Source of the DNA: Leptolyngbyaceae cyanobacterium
Lineage (GTDB): Bacteria; Cyanobacteriota; Cyanobacteriia; Cyanobacteriales; Aerosakkonemataceae
Direction of reading: 5' to 3'
DNA length: 64,000 bases
Assembly: GCA_036703985.1 (NCBI GenBank)
Contig: DATNQN010000097.1
Coordinates: 1 to 64,000 of the forward strand
The notes beneath the pieces were generated by a model. The model made no database searches and had not been told where the DNA came from. It saw only the letters and a list, made by a program, of their open reading frames with translations. Position 1 is the first letter of the stretch. Each line of letters starts with the position of its first letter. Below are positions 19,463 through 28,530 of the stretch, piece by piece. A program made the translations under genes and the position numbers.

Positions 19463-19694
19463 TTTTTTATTACTCCTTCAAGATTTGTTATATTAGTAAA
19501 TTAACTGCTTCGTTTATTCTTAATTTCTACCGCTAGAACAGGATGGTTTTCTATCTCTAGAGTGGCTTTAATCTTAAGCCAATTTGTATTCAAAATTACC
19601 ATTTAACTGCTATCAGTCTCGCACCGCAACCAGAAAATTTTTGGTAAAAAGGGTGAAAAAAGGAAAAAATCACCGGAAAAAGCAGAAAAACTGA

Positions 19695-21152
19695 CTACAA
19701 AATACTTTTTTCTATTTTACCTTCTTCTACCCTTTCACTCTGTTTCTGCAAGCGGCGGATAGAAAATAAAAATCGTTCGGCAATTTCTGGACTCCCACCA
19801 AAGTGAAGATGTACGTAGGAAGCATGAACGAAGTGTTTCAACCATCCTTCTTGAATTGGCCAACTGCCCCCTTTCAATCCTCGGGTCTCAAATAAAGGAT
19901 TCGTTGGCAATTCAGATAAACTAGAGCGGTGAAATTCATGACCCCACACCGTCGCACCACTAGACAACAAAGGGCTATCTTGCAAAGCAGTTGCCTGTCG
20001 ATAACCTAATGTAAGATGAGAACCCATGATCGCTTTTGTGGGTAACACTCCTACCATAGGCCAAGATTGGCGATCGAAATCCACGATTTCTCGGCACAAA
20101 TACATTAAACCGCCACATTCGGCATAAGTAGGCATTCCAGATAAAATTGCCTTCTCAACTGCTTCACGCGCTGAAGAATTTGACGATAATTCCCTGGCAA
20201 ATACCTCTGGAAAACCACCACCAAAATAAAGTCCTTCTACCCCTTGAGGTAAACTGGCATCTTTCAGGGGACTCCAGAATACTAGCTCTGCACCGTTATC
20301 TCTCAGCAAGTCTAAATTGTCTTGGTAATAAAAATTGAAAGCTCGATCGTAAGCAACCGCTATTTTTACAGGTGGTAGGGAAAGATGACGCACTGATTCG
20401 GTAATAGGTTGATGGGATAAATTTTCACTCTCTTTCCCCTGCACCCCTGCACCCCGGCATTCCAGTAGTGGTAATAACTGTTGCCAATCAAAGCAAGTTT
20501 CTCCCAACTCAGCAAGTCGATCGATTAAATTATCTAACTGAGGAAGCTCTGCGGTTGGTATTAAACCGAGATGTCGATCGGGAATCTGAATATTATCTTG
20601 GCGGCGCAAAACGCCTAAAATTGGTAAATTCAGCGGTGCAAGGGCATCTTCGAGCAATTCCAGATGGCGATCGCTCCCTACCCGATTTAACACCACACCA
20701 GCCAACTGGATACTCGGATCGAAAGAACGATAACCATGTGCGATCGCCGCCACCGATCCCGATAAACGACTGCAATCAACTACCAGTAACACAGGTAAGT
20801 CGAGCAAACTGGCAATATGAGCGGTACTGGCGAAATTAGTCATTTGTCCTTTGTTTTCGACAAATGACGAAACCCCATCAAATAACCCCATTACTCCTTC
20901 TATTAAGGCATATTCAACATTTTGGGTATGACGGGCAAAACATCGTGCTACGTAATTAACCGATGTTAAAACAGGGTCTAGATTGCGACAAGGTAACCCG
21001 GTGACATACTGGTGAAACATCGGGTCGATGTAATCCGGCCCAACCTTAAAAGATTGTACTTTTAAATTTCGACGCCTCAAAGACGCTAATAGGGCAAGCG
21101 TGACTGTTGTCTTGCCTACCCCACTGCGTTCTCCAGCTATAACTAATGCCAT
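19695..21152 (-). CDS. cbiA: Cobyrinic acid a,c-diamide synthase
   Basis: 485 residues from the ATG before ALVIAGERSGVGKTT; an upstream TTG would add 12 residues encoded by repeat sequence. The ATP-dependent enzyme amidates the a and c side chains of the corrin ring using glutamine. An N-terminal dethiobiotin-synthetase-like ATPase has P-loop GERSGVGKT. A C-terminal class I glutaminase has nucleophile Cys in YAECGGLMYLC and a catalytic His in GHEFH. The linker between them (CRGAGVQGKESE) is encoded by a CCCCTGCA tandem tract, probably a recent insertion. It supplies the corrinoid pathway on which NrdJ depends. Confidence 0.95.
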   Translation of the reverse strand: MALVIAGERSGVGKTTVTLALLASLRRRNLKVQSFKVGPDYIDPMFHQYVTGLPCRNLDPVLTSVNYVARCFARHTQNVEYALIEGVMGLFDGVSSFVENKGQMTNFASTAHIASLLDLPVLLVVDCSRLSGSVAAIAHGYRSFDPSIQLAGVVLNRVGSDRHLELLEDALAPLNLPILGVLRRQDNIQIPDRHLGLIPTAELPQLDNLIDRLAELGETCFDWQQLLPLLECRGAGVQGKESENLSHQPITESVRHLSLPPVKIAVAYDRAFNFYYQDNLDLLRDNGAELVFWSPLKDASLPQGVEGLYFGGGFPEVFARELSSNSSAREAVEKAILSGMPTYAECGGLMYLCREIVDFDRQSWPMVGVLPTKAIMGSHLTLGYRQATALQDSPLLSSGATVWGHEFHRSSLSELPTNPLFETRGLKGGSWPIQEGWLKHFVHASYVHLHFGGSPEIAERFLFSIRRLQKQSERVEEGKIEKSIL

Positions 21153-21214
21153 TGCGATTTTAGATTTTCGATTTAGAGTGGGTCTCAAAAGTGACTGGTG
21201 ATGGATTTTTTTTT

Positions 21215-21321
21215 ACCACAGATATCCACAGATAAACACAGATGAACACAGATGTAGATTCAGATCGATCGCGATCGCACCTGTTAGTTAATCTAAAATC
21301 TAAAATCTAAAATCTAAAATC
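21215..21321. repeat. Intergenic tandem repeats upstream of cbiA
   Basis: Two simple arrays: CCACAGATATCCACAGATAA-type 12-mers (21215-21254) and four copies of AATCTAAA (21291-21321). The same two families recur at 33387-33459 and 35098-35128, so they are dispersed through the genome. Confidence 0.75.
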
Positions 21322-21325
21322 GATC

Positions 21326-22699
21326 TCACCCATTCCCCAATTGAATAATATTAGCGGTCACGGCCATACTTTCTTCATATAAGCGATCGCGACCCCAACG
21401 CTGTAACTGCTGCGCCAACAAATTTTCTGCCTTTTGATCGAACAAAGGAGTCACTTGTTGAATGCGACAAGATTGAGCGCCGCCACCTGCTTCCATCCGC
21501 ATACAACCACCCGTTTCCGAACACAGAACCGTGCAGCAGTCAGCGTTCATATTAGTGGAAGTCAACCGTAACCCGATTAAATCGCCCGGTATATCACCCA
21601 CATCAGCAGTGGGAATTGCTGCCAACTCCGCTTCTATTTGTCGTCCATTCTCAGTCACGAAATGAATGCGCTTGATATCATATTCGCCACCCTCCGATTG
21701 ATAATCGGTAGGTTGCCATTGCAAGCGACTCGCCAACCAACCCAAATACATTAAAGCTTGAGTGGGATTGCCTTTTTCATAGTCAATTGTCACGCGATCG
21801 ATTTCTTGAATCGAAGCGCGACGTTCCGGTGGATCGAAAGCTTCTGCCGTTAACTCTTGCCATGCTGCCAACCGACGCCAGTTCAAATCAGCGATCGGTA
21901 TATTAGAATCTAACAAGCTTTTTACTTGCAACAATTCGGTTTCCGGTTCCTGAGAGCGGCTGGTGTCAATAATTACCGAATTGCACGCTCCTGAGAGTCG
22001 TTTAAACAAACCATTTTCCAGGTCTGGAGTGGCTTTCCACCACAAGAATTTAGGCAGTTCACCGATCAGCAAGGCAGGGATCATGCCAGCAATTCGTTCG
22101 AGAGCCGATTGAGTACCTGTCAGGGTAATATACTCGCAACAAATCAAGCTACTACGAGATTGCTTTTGCACCGGGCAATAAGCCGAAACTTGCGCTTTTA
22201 CTCCTTCATCTTCTCCTGCCATCGGACAAAGAGCGATGATCCGGCAGGGATTAGCAGCAGCTATAGCATCTGCCACCCCAGCACCGCTAGCATCCAACGC
22301 ATACTGGGGTAGCGTTCCCCCGTTTCCGTCGGATGGTATCGGCTGACCGCGTTTTTTGGCCACTTCCTCCCGCAGTTTAGCCACCGTTTCCGGGTTAGAT
22401 TGCCCCGTAACAGGGAGATCGAAAGCTTTTTGCACTGCTTCCAAAGCCGCCACAGTACGCGGCCCATCAATACCATCGATCGGCCCGGTGTAAAATCCCA
22501 AAGTTGCCAGTAATTGTTGAGTTTCTTCTGGTTCGTAGACTACTAAGCTAAAAGTTGCGGCTCTTGTTGCCGCTGGGTAAGCGCCATCCCCAGATGCACT
22601 GTAACTCTGCCAAATTTGACTGAGTTCCGTCTCGATTTCATTGACTGAAAGATCCTTGGGTGGTTGCAAAGAAACAATCGGAGCAGTTGGTGTAACCAT
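21326..22699 (-). CDS. opcA: OpcA, glucose-6-phosphate dehydrogenase assembly/activator protein
   Basis: 457 residues. OpcA is the allosteric partner that raises G6PDH activity and links it to thioredoxin control in cyanobacteria. The body matches the family (GDGAYPAATRAATFSLVVYEPEE, KFLWWKATPDLENGLFKRL, RMEAGGGAQSC near the end). A peptidoglycan-binding-like motif (LLATLGFYTGPIDGIDGPRTVAALEAVQ) sits at about residues 63-90. Several Cys residues suit redox regulation. It lies downstream of zwf on the same strand, separated by 181 bases of tandem repeats. Confidence 0.95.
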   Translation of the reverse strand: MVTPTAPIVSLQPPKDLSVNEIETELSQIWQSYSASGDGAYPAATRAATFSLVVYEPEETQQLLATLGFYTGPIDGIDGPRTVAALEAVQKAFDLPVTGQSNPETVAKLREEVAKKRGQPIPSDGNGGTLPQYALDASGAGVADAIAAANPCRIIALCPMAGEDEGVKAQVSAYCPVQKQSRSSLICCEYITLTGTQSALERIAGMIPALLIGELPKFLWWKATPDLENGLFKRLSGACNSVIIDTSRSQEPETELLQVKSLLDSNIPIADLNWRRLAAWQELTAEAFDPPERRASIQEIDRVTIDYEKGNPTQALMYLGWLASRLQWQPTDYQSEGGEYDIKRIHFVTENGRQIEAELAAIPTADVGDIPGDLIGLRLTSTNMNADCCTVLCSETGGCMRMEAGGGAQSCRIQQVTPLFDQKAENLLAQQLQRWGRDRLYEESMAVTANIIQLGNG

Positions 22700-22726
22700 A
22701 GGAAAATATGAAGTGTAAAGTGTTAA

Positions 22727-22858
22727 AAAAAAGGGGCTAGGGGCTAGGGGCTAGGGAAAGGGAAAGGGAGGAGGGAGTGTATAGGGTAGAGAATAGTTGT
22801 TTTGTATCCTGACTTCTGAATTCTGACTTCTGAATTCTGAATTCTGACTCCTGACTTC
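22727..22858. repeat. Tandem repeats between zwf and opcA
   Basis: Three GGGGCTA units followed by GGGAAA units (22727-22777), then GACTTCTGAATTCT units (22804-22858) of the same family as at 3307-3358. Because zwf and opcA are normally co-transcribed, the tract sits inside the presumed operon leader of opcA. Confidence 0.8.
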
Positions 22859-22880
22859 ATCCTTCACCCTTCATCCTTTT

Positions 22881-24410
22881 TTAAGATCTGCGCCAGCGCC
22901 GACCGTCACGATTAATTAGTAGTTCTGCTGCTGCTGGTTCCCAGGTTCCTGCTTCGTACTGGGGAATGCTAGCGGGATCGGTGGGTGCTTCCCAAGCTGT
23001 GAGTGCTGGGGTGACTACTCGCCAAGCTTCTTCCACCTCATCAGCGCGGGTAAACAAAGTTTGATCTCCTAACATACAGTCTAGCAAGAGGCGATCGTAA
23101 GCATCTCCGCTGGTTTGTCCAAAAGCCGCCCCATAGCGAAAATCCATTTCTACAGTTCGACTGCGTACCTCCAATCCAGGCATCTTCACCTCAAACCGCA
23201 AAGCAATCCCCTCATTCGGCTGAATCCGCATAATCAGCACGTTGGGACTCACCTGTTGTGCAGCTGTTTGAAATAAAAGATACGGCACTTCCCGAAACTG
23301 AATCGCAATTTCCGATACCTTTTTCGGTAACCGCTTGCCAGTTCTCAGGTAGAACGGTACTCCCTGCCAACGCCAGTTATCGATCAAAAACTTCATCGCC
23401 ACATAAGTTGGCGTAGTGGAATTGGGATTTACCCCCTTTTCTTGTCGATACCCCGGCACTTGTTGCCCTTTCATCCAACCAGCAGCATACTGTCCTCGCA
23501 CTGCGGAAAATTCCAAGTTGCGAACATCTGCCAGGTGAGTAGCTTGCAGTACCTTTAACTTTTCATTCCGCACGCTATCTGCATCTAGAGAGTTGGGCGG
23601 TTCCATCGCTGTCAGGCAAAATAGCTGCATCAAGTGATTCTGCACCATATCCCGCAGCGCCCCAGAAGTTTCGTAGTAACCGGCTCGATCCTCCACCCCT
23701 ACAGTTTCCGCTACGCTAATCTGGACGTGATCGACAAATTGGCGATTCCACAAAGGTTCAAAGATGGCGTTCGCAAACCGAAATACTAATAAATTTTGAA
23801 CTGTTTCTTTACCTAAATAATGGTCGATCCGGTAAACTTGCTGTTCTTTGCAAACTTTATATACTACTTGGTTAAGCGCTCTGGCCGAACTCAAATCGCG
23901 ACCAAACGGTTTTTCAATTACCAGTCGGGTTTTAATCGGATCGTCGAGCATCCCTGCTCCTCCTAACTGGCGAATCGCTTCTGGAAAGAAGTTAGGGGAA
24001 ACAGATAGATAAAAAACTCGATTTCCCCGCGTTCCCCTCCGTCCATCTAGTTCACCCAAAAATTGTTTGAGTTTTTGGTAACTTTCCGGTTTGTCCATGT
24101 CACCGGCACAGTAAAACAATCCATCCGCAAAGTCTTGCCAGAGTTCCTCAGAACCGATGCCGTCCGAGAATTCCTCGATTCCTTCCCGCATCTGTTCCCG
24201 AAAGTAATCGTGACTCCAATCCCGACGCGCAAAACCAACGATCGTCATTTCTGGGGGCAATCGCCGTTCCCGTTTTAAATGGTAAAGTGCTGGCACCAGT
24301 TTCCGTTGGGTGAGGTCGCCAGATGCACCGAAAATAACTAGGATTTGCGGCTCAGGTGTCCTTTCTTGTTGTAAACCTACGCGGAGGGGATTTTCTAAGA
24401 GCGTTACCAT
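22881..24410 (-). CDS. zwf: Glucose-6-phosphate 1-dehydrogenase
   Basis: 509 residues; first enzyme of the oxidative pentose-phosphate pathway, glucose-6-P to 6-phosphogluconolactone with NADP. The coenzyme loop [19 protein letters not shown] is at about 26-44. The active-site signature [21 protein letters not shown] is at about 195-215. The ATG directly follows the stop codon of the preceding coiled-coil gene, so the two are very probably translated from one message. It is the main dark and heterotrophic NADPH source in cyanobacteria. Confidence 0.98.
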   Translation of the reverse strand: MVTLLENPLRVGLQQERTPEPQILVIFGASGDLTQRKLVPALYHLKRERRLPPEMTIVGFARRDWSHDYFREQMREGIEEFSDGIGSEELWQDFADGLFYCAGDMDKPESYQKLKQFLGELDGRRGTRGNRVFYLSVSPNFFPEAIRQLGGAGMLDDPIKTRLVIEKPFGRDLSSARALNQVVYKVCKEQQVYRIDHYLGKETVQNLLVFRFANAIFEPLWNRQFVDHVQISVAETVGVEDRAGYYETSGALRDMVQNHLMQLFCLTAMEPPNSLDADSVRNEKLKVLQATHLADVRNLEFSAVRGQYAAGWMKGQQVPGYRQEKGVNPNSTTPTYVAMKFLIDNWRWQGVPFYLRTGKRLPKKVSEIAIQFREVPYLLFQTAAQQVSPNVLIMRIQPNEGIALRFEVKMPGLEVRSRTVEMDFRYGAAFGQTSGDAYDRLLLDCMLGDQTLFTRADEVEEAWRVVTPALTAWEAPTDPASIPQYEAGTWEPAAAELLINRDGRRWRRS

Positions 24411-25226
24411 CTATCGTTTTCCTTCTATAGCTTCTAGTCTTGCCATTACCGCTTCATATTTGGCGGTCATTTCTTGTAGTTGCTGAGTTAAAGTGCTGAC
24501 TTGAGTGGTTAGAGCGTTGATTTGTCCTTCATATTCAGCTTTCACCTCTTCTCGGATTTTTTCTCTTTCATAAGCAAGGCGTTTTTCCCAATCGATGTCT
24601 CGCTGTCTGAGTTCGGCTTTGAGTTGTCTGTTCTCTTCTCGCAGCCGTTCTAGTTCAGCCGCAACTTCAGCCGCACGTTGTTTTCTTTCTAGATTTTGTT
24701 GCCTGAGTCGTTCCTTAAGCTGCTGATTTTCTTGACGCAACTGTTCTACTTCCGAGGAAGTATCTGCTGAATTTCGTCTTGTCGATCGAGAAGACACTCG
24801 CCTTTCGACTAAACGCTGAACTGCCGCTCCTGTGGGAATTCCATTCGGTGCTGACTCTACAGCTTCTTGCCAAATTTCTAGTTGCAGCGCTGGAGGGAGG
24901 TTGCTCAAAGAACGAATTTGATTTTCCTTTGTAGGAAGAATGTCGCCAATTGGCGACAAATTTTCCCTAACTTGGGCAGCTTGGATCAACCGATAGGCTC
25001 TCTGTCTTGCGATACCCCACTTTTCCTTGCAGTATGCGTCAAAAGTTTTGTGCGTTTCCCGATATAGTCTCTTCTCCCGAATCTCGTCTAGAGCTTTCCC
25101 GACTTCGTAAAAGGTTTGCAGTCCTTGCTCGATGACTGTTTCGAGTTCTGTCAGCCTAGCTTGTTCGGCAGCATCGAGTTGAGCGTTGGCATAATTGAGA
25201 TCTAGCAGATCGTTTGCAGTTGACAT
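24411..25226 (-). CDS. ParB/KorB-like DNA-binding coiled-coil protein inside the OPP cluster
   Basis: 271 residues from the ATG at 25226 (a TTG lies 7 codons earlier). An N-terminal helical region (ELETVIEQGLQTFYEVGKALDEIREKRLY...TFDAYCKEKWGIARQRAYRLIQAA) resembles a helix-turn-helix seen in phage- or plasmid-borne proteins. Another helical segment follows, then more than 100 residues of Gln/Arg/Glu-rich coiled coil to the C-terminus. Function is unknown; DNA binding is inferred. Its stop abuts the zwf ATG. It interrupts the usual tal-zwf order, so it is an addition to this cluster. Confidence 0.8.
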   Translation of the reverse strand: MSTANDLLDLNYANAQLDAAEQARLTELETVIEQGLQTFYEVGKALDEIREKRLYRETHKTFDAYCKEKWGIARQRAYRLIQAAQVRENLSPIGDILPTKENQIRSLSNLPPALQLEIWQEAVESAPNGIPTGAAVQRLVERRVSSRSTRRNSADTSSEVEQLRQENQQLKERLRQQNLERKQRAAEVAAELERLREENRQLKAELRQRDIDWEKRLAYEREKIREEVKAEYEGQINALTTQVSTLTQQLQEMTAKYEAVMARLEAIEGKR

Positions 25227-25302
25227 GGCGGTGTACCCCGATCGCAAATATTCTGATATGGGTCACGAAAATCGAACTTGACTCTCTTTGATTAAAGCAA
25301 CT

Positions 25303-25329
25303 CCCCCTTCTAGATGCCAAAGAAGGGGG
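25303..25329. terminator. Hairpin between tal and the coiled-coil gene
   Basis: CCCCCTTCT (25303-25311) and AGAAGGGGG (25321-25329) form a 9-bp stem with a 9-base loop. There is no long T-run in the direction of tal transcription, so it may attenuate or stabilise the message rather than end it. Confidence 0.5.
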
Positions 25330-25360
25330 AATACACTTCGAGCGAAAGTCTAAACCTAAA

Positions 25361-26506
25361 CTAAACTGGTTCTAGCTGTTTTACCTTGGTTTCCAACGAA
25401 TCCATCAGGGATTGGAATGGCTGCACGAATTTATCCAGTCCATCTACCAATAATTCGTCCATTACCTGATTAATATCGATGTTGATATCGGGGTCTTTCA
25501 AACTTTCCATTAAGTTGTAAGCTTCTTGGACGTTGCTTTCCACCCGATTATCGACATGACAGTGATCGGCACAAGCTTCGATCGTATTGGGTGGCAGGGT
25601 ATTCACTGTATCTGGGCCGATTAGCTCGTCCACGTACATCACGTCGCTGTAGCTGGGGTCTTTGGTGCTGGTGGAAGCCCACAGCAGACGTTGTACTTTC
25701 GCACCTTTAGCTGCCAATGCTTGCCAACGATCGGTCTGAATAATCTCTTTATATTTTTGATAGGCGATTTTGGCATTGGCGATCGCGATTTTTCCTTTGA
25801 TCGCTTTCAGTTTTACCTCTTGTTCAATCGCCGTAACCCCGGCTTTCAGCTTATCGTCAATTCGCTTATCGATGTTGCTGTCGATGCGGCTGAGGAAGAA
25901 ACTAGCCACCGAAGCGATTTTGCTAATATCTTTACCTTGGGCTGCCCGTTTTTCCAATCCCCGAATGTAAGCCCAGATTGTATTCACGTAGCTTTCCACC
26001 GAGAACAGCAGGGTAACGTTAACGTTGATGCCATCGGCAATTACTTCTTCTACTGCCGGCAATCCCGATGTGGTTCCCGGAATTTTGATCATCACGTTTT
26101 CCCGACCGATTTCTTGATAATAGCGACGGGCTTCATTAATCGTAGCTTCCGTATCGTGGGCGATTGTGGGTGGTACTTCGATGCTGATATAACCATCCAA
26201 ACCATTTGATTGTTCGTACACGGGGCGGAAGATATCGCAGGCATGGCGGATATCATCAAAAACTAACGATTCGTAAATTTTATAAGTTGGCAATCCTTGC
26301 TTAATGCCCTTTTCGATATCCGCATCGTAGATTTTGTTGCCTGCGATCGCTTTTTCAAAAATCGCTGGATTGGAAGTGATCCCCCGAATCCCACGATTTT
26401 CAATCATTTGTTTAAGTTCGCCGGATTCAACTAAATCGCGGCTCAAATTATCCATCCAGATGCTTTGACCGTATTGTGCAATCTCTAATATATGGTTCGT
26501 TGTCAT
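25361..26506 (-). CDS. tal: Transaldolase
   Basis: 381 residues from the ATG before TTNHILEIAQYGQSIWMDNLSRDLV; a GTG 6 codons upstream is less likely. It transfers a dihydroxyacetone unit between sugar phosphates in the non-oxidative pentose-phosphate pathway. Matches include GIRGITSNPAIFEKAI near the start, ENVMIKIPGTTSGLPAVEEVIADGINVNVTLLFS with the Schiff-base Lys in MIKIP, and LLWASTSTKDPSYSDVMYVDELIG. It is the long cyanobacterial/actinobacterial subtype. It lies between fbp and zwf. Confidence 0.97.
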   Translation of the reverse strand: MTTNHILEIAQYGQSIWMDNLSRDLVESGELKQMIENRGIRGITSNPAIFEKAIAGNKIYDADIEKGIKQGLPTYKIYESLVFDDIRHACDIFRPVYEQSNGLDGYISIEVPPTIAHDTEATINEARRYYQEIGRENVMIKIPGTTSGLPAVEEVIADGINVNVTLLFSVESYVNTIWAYIRGLEKRAAQGKDISKIASVASFFLSRIDSNIDKRIDDKLKAGVTAIEQEVKLKAIKGKIAIANAKIAYQKYKEIIQTDRWQALAAKGAKVQRLLWASTSTKDPSYSDVMYVDELIGPDTVNTLPPNTIEACADHCHVDNRVESNVQEAYNLMESLKDPDINIDINQVMDELLVDGLDKFVQPFQSLMDSLETKVKQLEPV

Positions 26507-26614
26507 GGTTATGTTTGGTTTCACTCTTAACTACTTTTGAGGGCTTGTTCAAGTTAAAAAGTCAAAAAATCGGGAAATTATCTTTCTTGCTTTCACCTTT
26601 TAACTTTTAGCTTT

Positions 26615-27685
26615 TTACTTTTTATTTGCCATCATGCTTTGGTCGTTGGCTTCTCTAGCACGTTCGGTGATGAAAGATTCCACCAGTGCTACATCGTCTT
26701 TACTACCAATAAACAGAGGTACGCGATCGTGCAGTTTAGTTGGCACCACATCCAGAATCTCTTGAGTGCCATTACTGGCGCGACCACCTGCTTGTTCGAC
26801 TAAAAAGGCTAAAGGTGCCGCTTCATAAATCAGGCGTAATTTACCTTGGGGTTGTTTGTGAGTACCTGGGTACAAAAACACCCCGCCCTGGAACAAAATC
26901 CGATGGAAGTCACCCACCAATGCTCCGCCATAGCGAGCGGTGTACCCTTCATGGCGATGGACGTAGCGGATGTAGTCCCGAAGTGATTCTTCCCACTGCC
27001 AAAAGTTACCTTCGTTAACGCTATAAACTGGCCCGTGTTGGGGAATCTGAATGTTTTCGGTAGAAAGGATAAACTCTCCTAAACTGGGATCGAGGGTGAA
27101 GGAGTGGACGCCTTTGCCGATGGAATATACCAACATCGTACTAGGGCCATAGAGTATATAACCTGCGGCGATTTGCTTGCGTCCGTTTTGCAACAAGTCG
27201 CGAGCTGCGCCATCTTCATCCGTTCCTTCTTGCTGGCGAATGGCAAAGATGGAACCTACATTCAGATTGCTATCAATGTTAGATGAGCCGTCGATCGGAT
27301 CGTAGAGTAGGGTATAGCGTCCTATAGGACAATTTTCTGGGATGTAGTAGGGGTTTTCCATCTCCTCAGAGGCAAGGCGACAGACCAGTCCGCTTTGCTT
27401 GAATACCGAGATAAAAACATCATTGGCATATATATCCATCTTTTTGACGGACTCTCCCTGCACGTTGACTTCCCCCGTGAATCCCAGTACGTTTTCCATC
27501 ACTCCGGCTCTAGAAAGACGCCGAGAGATCAGTTTTCCTGCCAACGCAATGCGATTCATCAAGGCACTCAGGTCTTGTGCATCTGCCGAAAAGCTCTGAA
27601 GTTGCTGCAAGACGTGCCGGGACAGGGTTGTACAATCTCGGTCGAGCGAGCGTTCTAGAGCTTCTGGCTGATTCTTGTCTGCCAT
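26615..27685 (-). CDS. fbp: Fructose-1,6-bisphosphatase class I
   Basis: 356 residues from ATG 27685 (AAGGAT ribosome-binding site 7 bases upstream); an upstream in-frame start would add 13 residues. It hydrolyses fructose-1,6-bisphosphate in gluconeogenesis and sugar recycling. Metal and substrate motifs are ASEEMENP and [23 protein letters not shown]. The C-terminal active-site region is [26 protein letters not shown]. It is first gene of the fbp-tal-(coiled coil)-zwf-opcA series. Confidence 0.98.
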   Translation of the reverse strand: MADKNQPEALERSLDRDCTTLSRHVLQQLQSFSADAQDLSALMNRIALAGKLISRRLSRAGVMENVLGFTGEVNVQGESVKKMDIYANDVFISVFKQSGLVCRLASEEMENPYYIPENCPIGRYTLLYDPIDGSSNIDSNLNVGSIFAIRQQEGTDEDGAARDLLQNGRKQIAAGYILYGPSTMLVYSIGKGVHSFTLDPSLGEFILSTENIQIPQHGPVYSVNEGNFWQWEESLRDYIRYVHRHEGYTARYGGALVGDFHRILFQGGVFLYPGTHKQPQGKLRLIYEAAPLAFLVEQAGGRASNGTQEILDVVPTKLHDRVPLFIGSKDDVALVESFITERAREANDQSMMANKK

Positions 27686-28172
27686 TGTTTTTATCCTTAA
27701 TTCGCTTTCTGGCGGTCTGGGCAAGGGAGTGCGGCGCTTTTCATACGCCTGTTACTCTTTTGCAAAGCCCAATAGTGCTCCATTTCTATCTTAAAAAGGG
27801 TTTTTCCTACAGCCCTCTAACTTTAGATGAACTAAAGAAAGCCTATCTTGCCGTGACGATCGGTGGCTGTTATCTCTAAAAGTTGACAAATCTTATTTAA
27901 AGTCAGTAGTTAAACTAGGTTAACTTCAGATATTTACACTCCTGCCTTCAAACAGTACCGATCGTAAAGTTACATCGTTTTAGCTTTGTATAAAAGGTAG
28001 TTTTCCAGCTTGAATGTACTTAAAGGATAAGAATGATGCAATTTTAGGTTATCTGGTATAAATCTAGCTGGTTCGTTCGTATTTAACATTTTATCCAGTT
28101 TTTCGGTCAAACAGCCGATCACGATTAAACAGTAGCTTGTTATACCAAACACCCAAATTCACCAAAAGCAAG
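27686..28172. other. Gene-free region upstream of fbp
   Basis: About 490 bases between fbp and the hairpin at 28173. It probably contains the fbp operon promoter. A 60-codon minus-strand frame (27970-28152) has no homology or ribosome-binding site and is not called. Confidence 0.5.
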
Positions 28173-28207
28173 GGGTCTGTCCGCGATCGGGAACAGACCC
28201 TTTTTTT
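28173..28207 (+). terminator. Strong hairpin with T-run
   Basis: GGGTCTGT (28173-28180) and ACAGACCC (28193-28200) are followed by seven Ts. Read on the minus strand the stem is followed only by CTTGCTTTT, a weaker terminator for the nrdJ/72-residue-gene unit. No plus-strand gene ends upstream, so it is either mainly bidirectional or ends an unannotated plus-strand RNA. Confidence 0.7.
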
Positions 28208-28236
28208 ACTTTCAGTTACGATCGAACGATCTATTT

Positions 28237-28455
28237 TCAATCAATGGAAATCGATTGAGGGCCACTGCTTTTGCCATTACTGTTTTCAGTGGTAGAGGAA
28301 CTAGAGGTAGTTACACCCGCCTGTTCATCTAGCCAACTTTTAATCGGATCGTCAGTTAAGTTGAGTCGAAACATCCCAGAGAAAAATCCCCCCAGAAAGG
28401 AGACTGGGTGCTGGGTCAGTTCTTGGAAAATGGGGCTTAGTTCATCGAAGAACAT
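28237..28455 (-). CDS. Small conserved cyanobacterial protein, unknown
   Basis: 72 residues (MFFDELSPIFQELTQHPVSFLGGFFSGMFRLNLTDDPIKSWLDEQ... then a Ser/Thr/Asn-rich tail ending QSISID). I recognise it as a type of short hypothetical protein found in cyanobacteria, but know no function. AGGAG lies 7 bases before the ATG. It follows nrdJ by 75 bases on the same strand and is succeeded by a hairpin, so it is probably the last gene of that unit. Confidence 0.75.
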   Translation of the reverse strand: MFFDELSPIFQELTQHPVSFLGGFFSGMFRLNLTDDPIKSWLDEQAGVTTSSSSTTENSNGKSSGPQSISID

Positions 28456-28530
28456 GAAGAGTCTCCTAGTGGTGTCAGTGTGTGCGATCGATTCCTCTGG
28501 GATTTTAGCGCGTCATCAGCTGATAGGTGG

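Noticed and set aside
25691-26209. 172-codon plus-strand frame opposite tal
   Set aside because: Fully antisense to the well-supported transaldolase; no domain and no ribosome-binding site.
27970-28152. 60-codon minus-strand frame upstream of fbp
   Set aside because: No ribosome-binding site or homology; lies in the likely promoter region of fbp.
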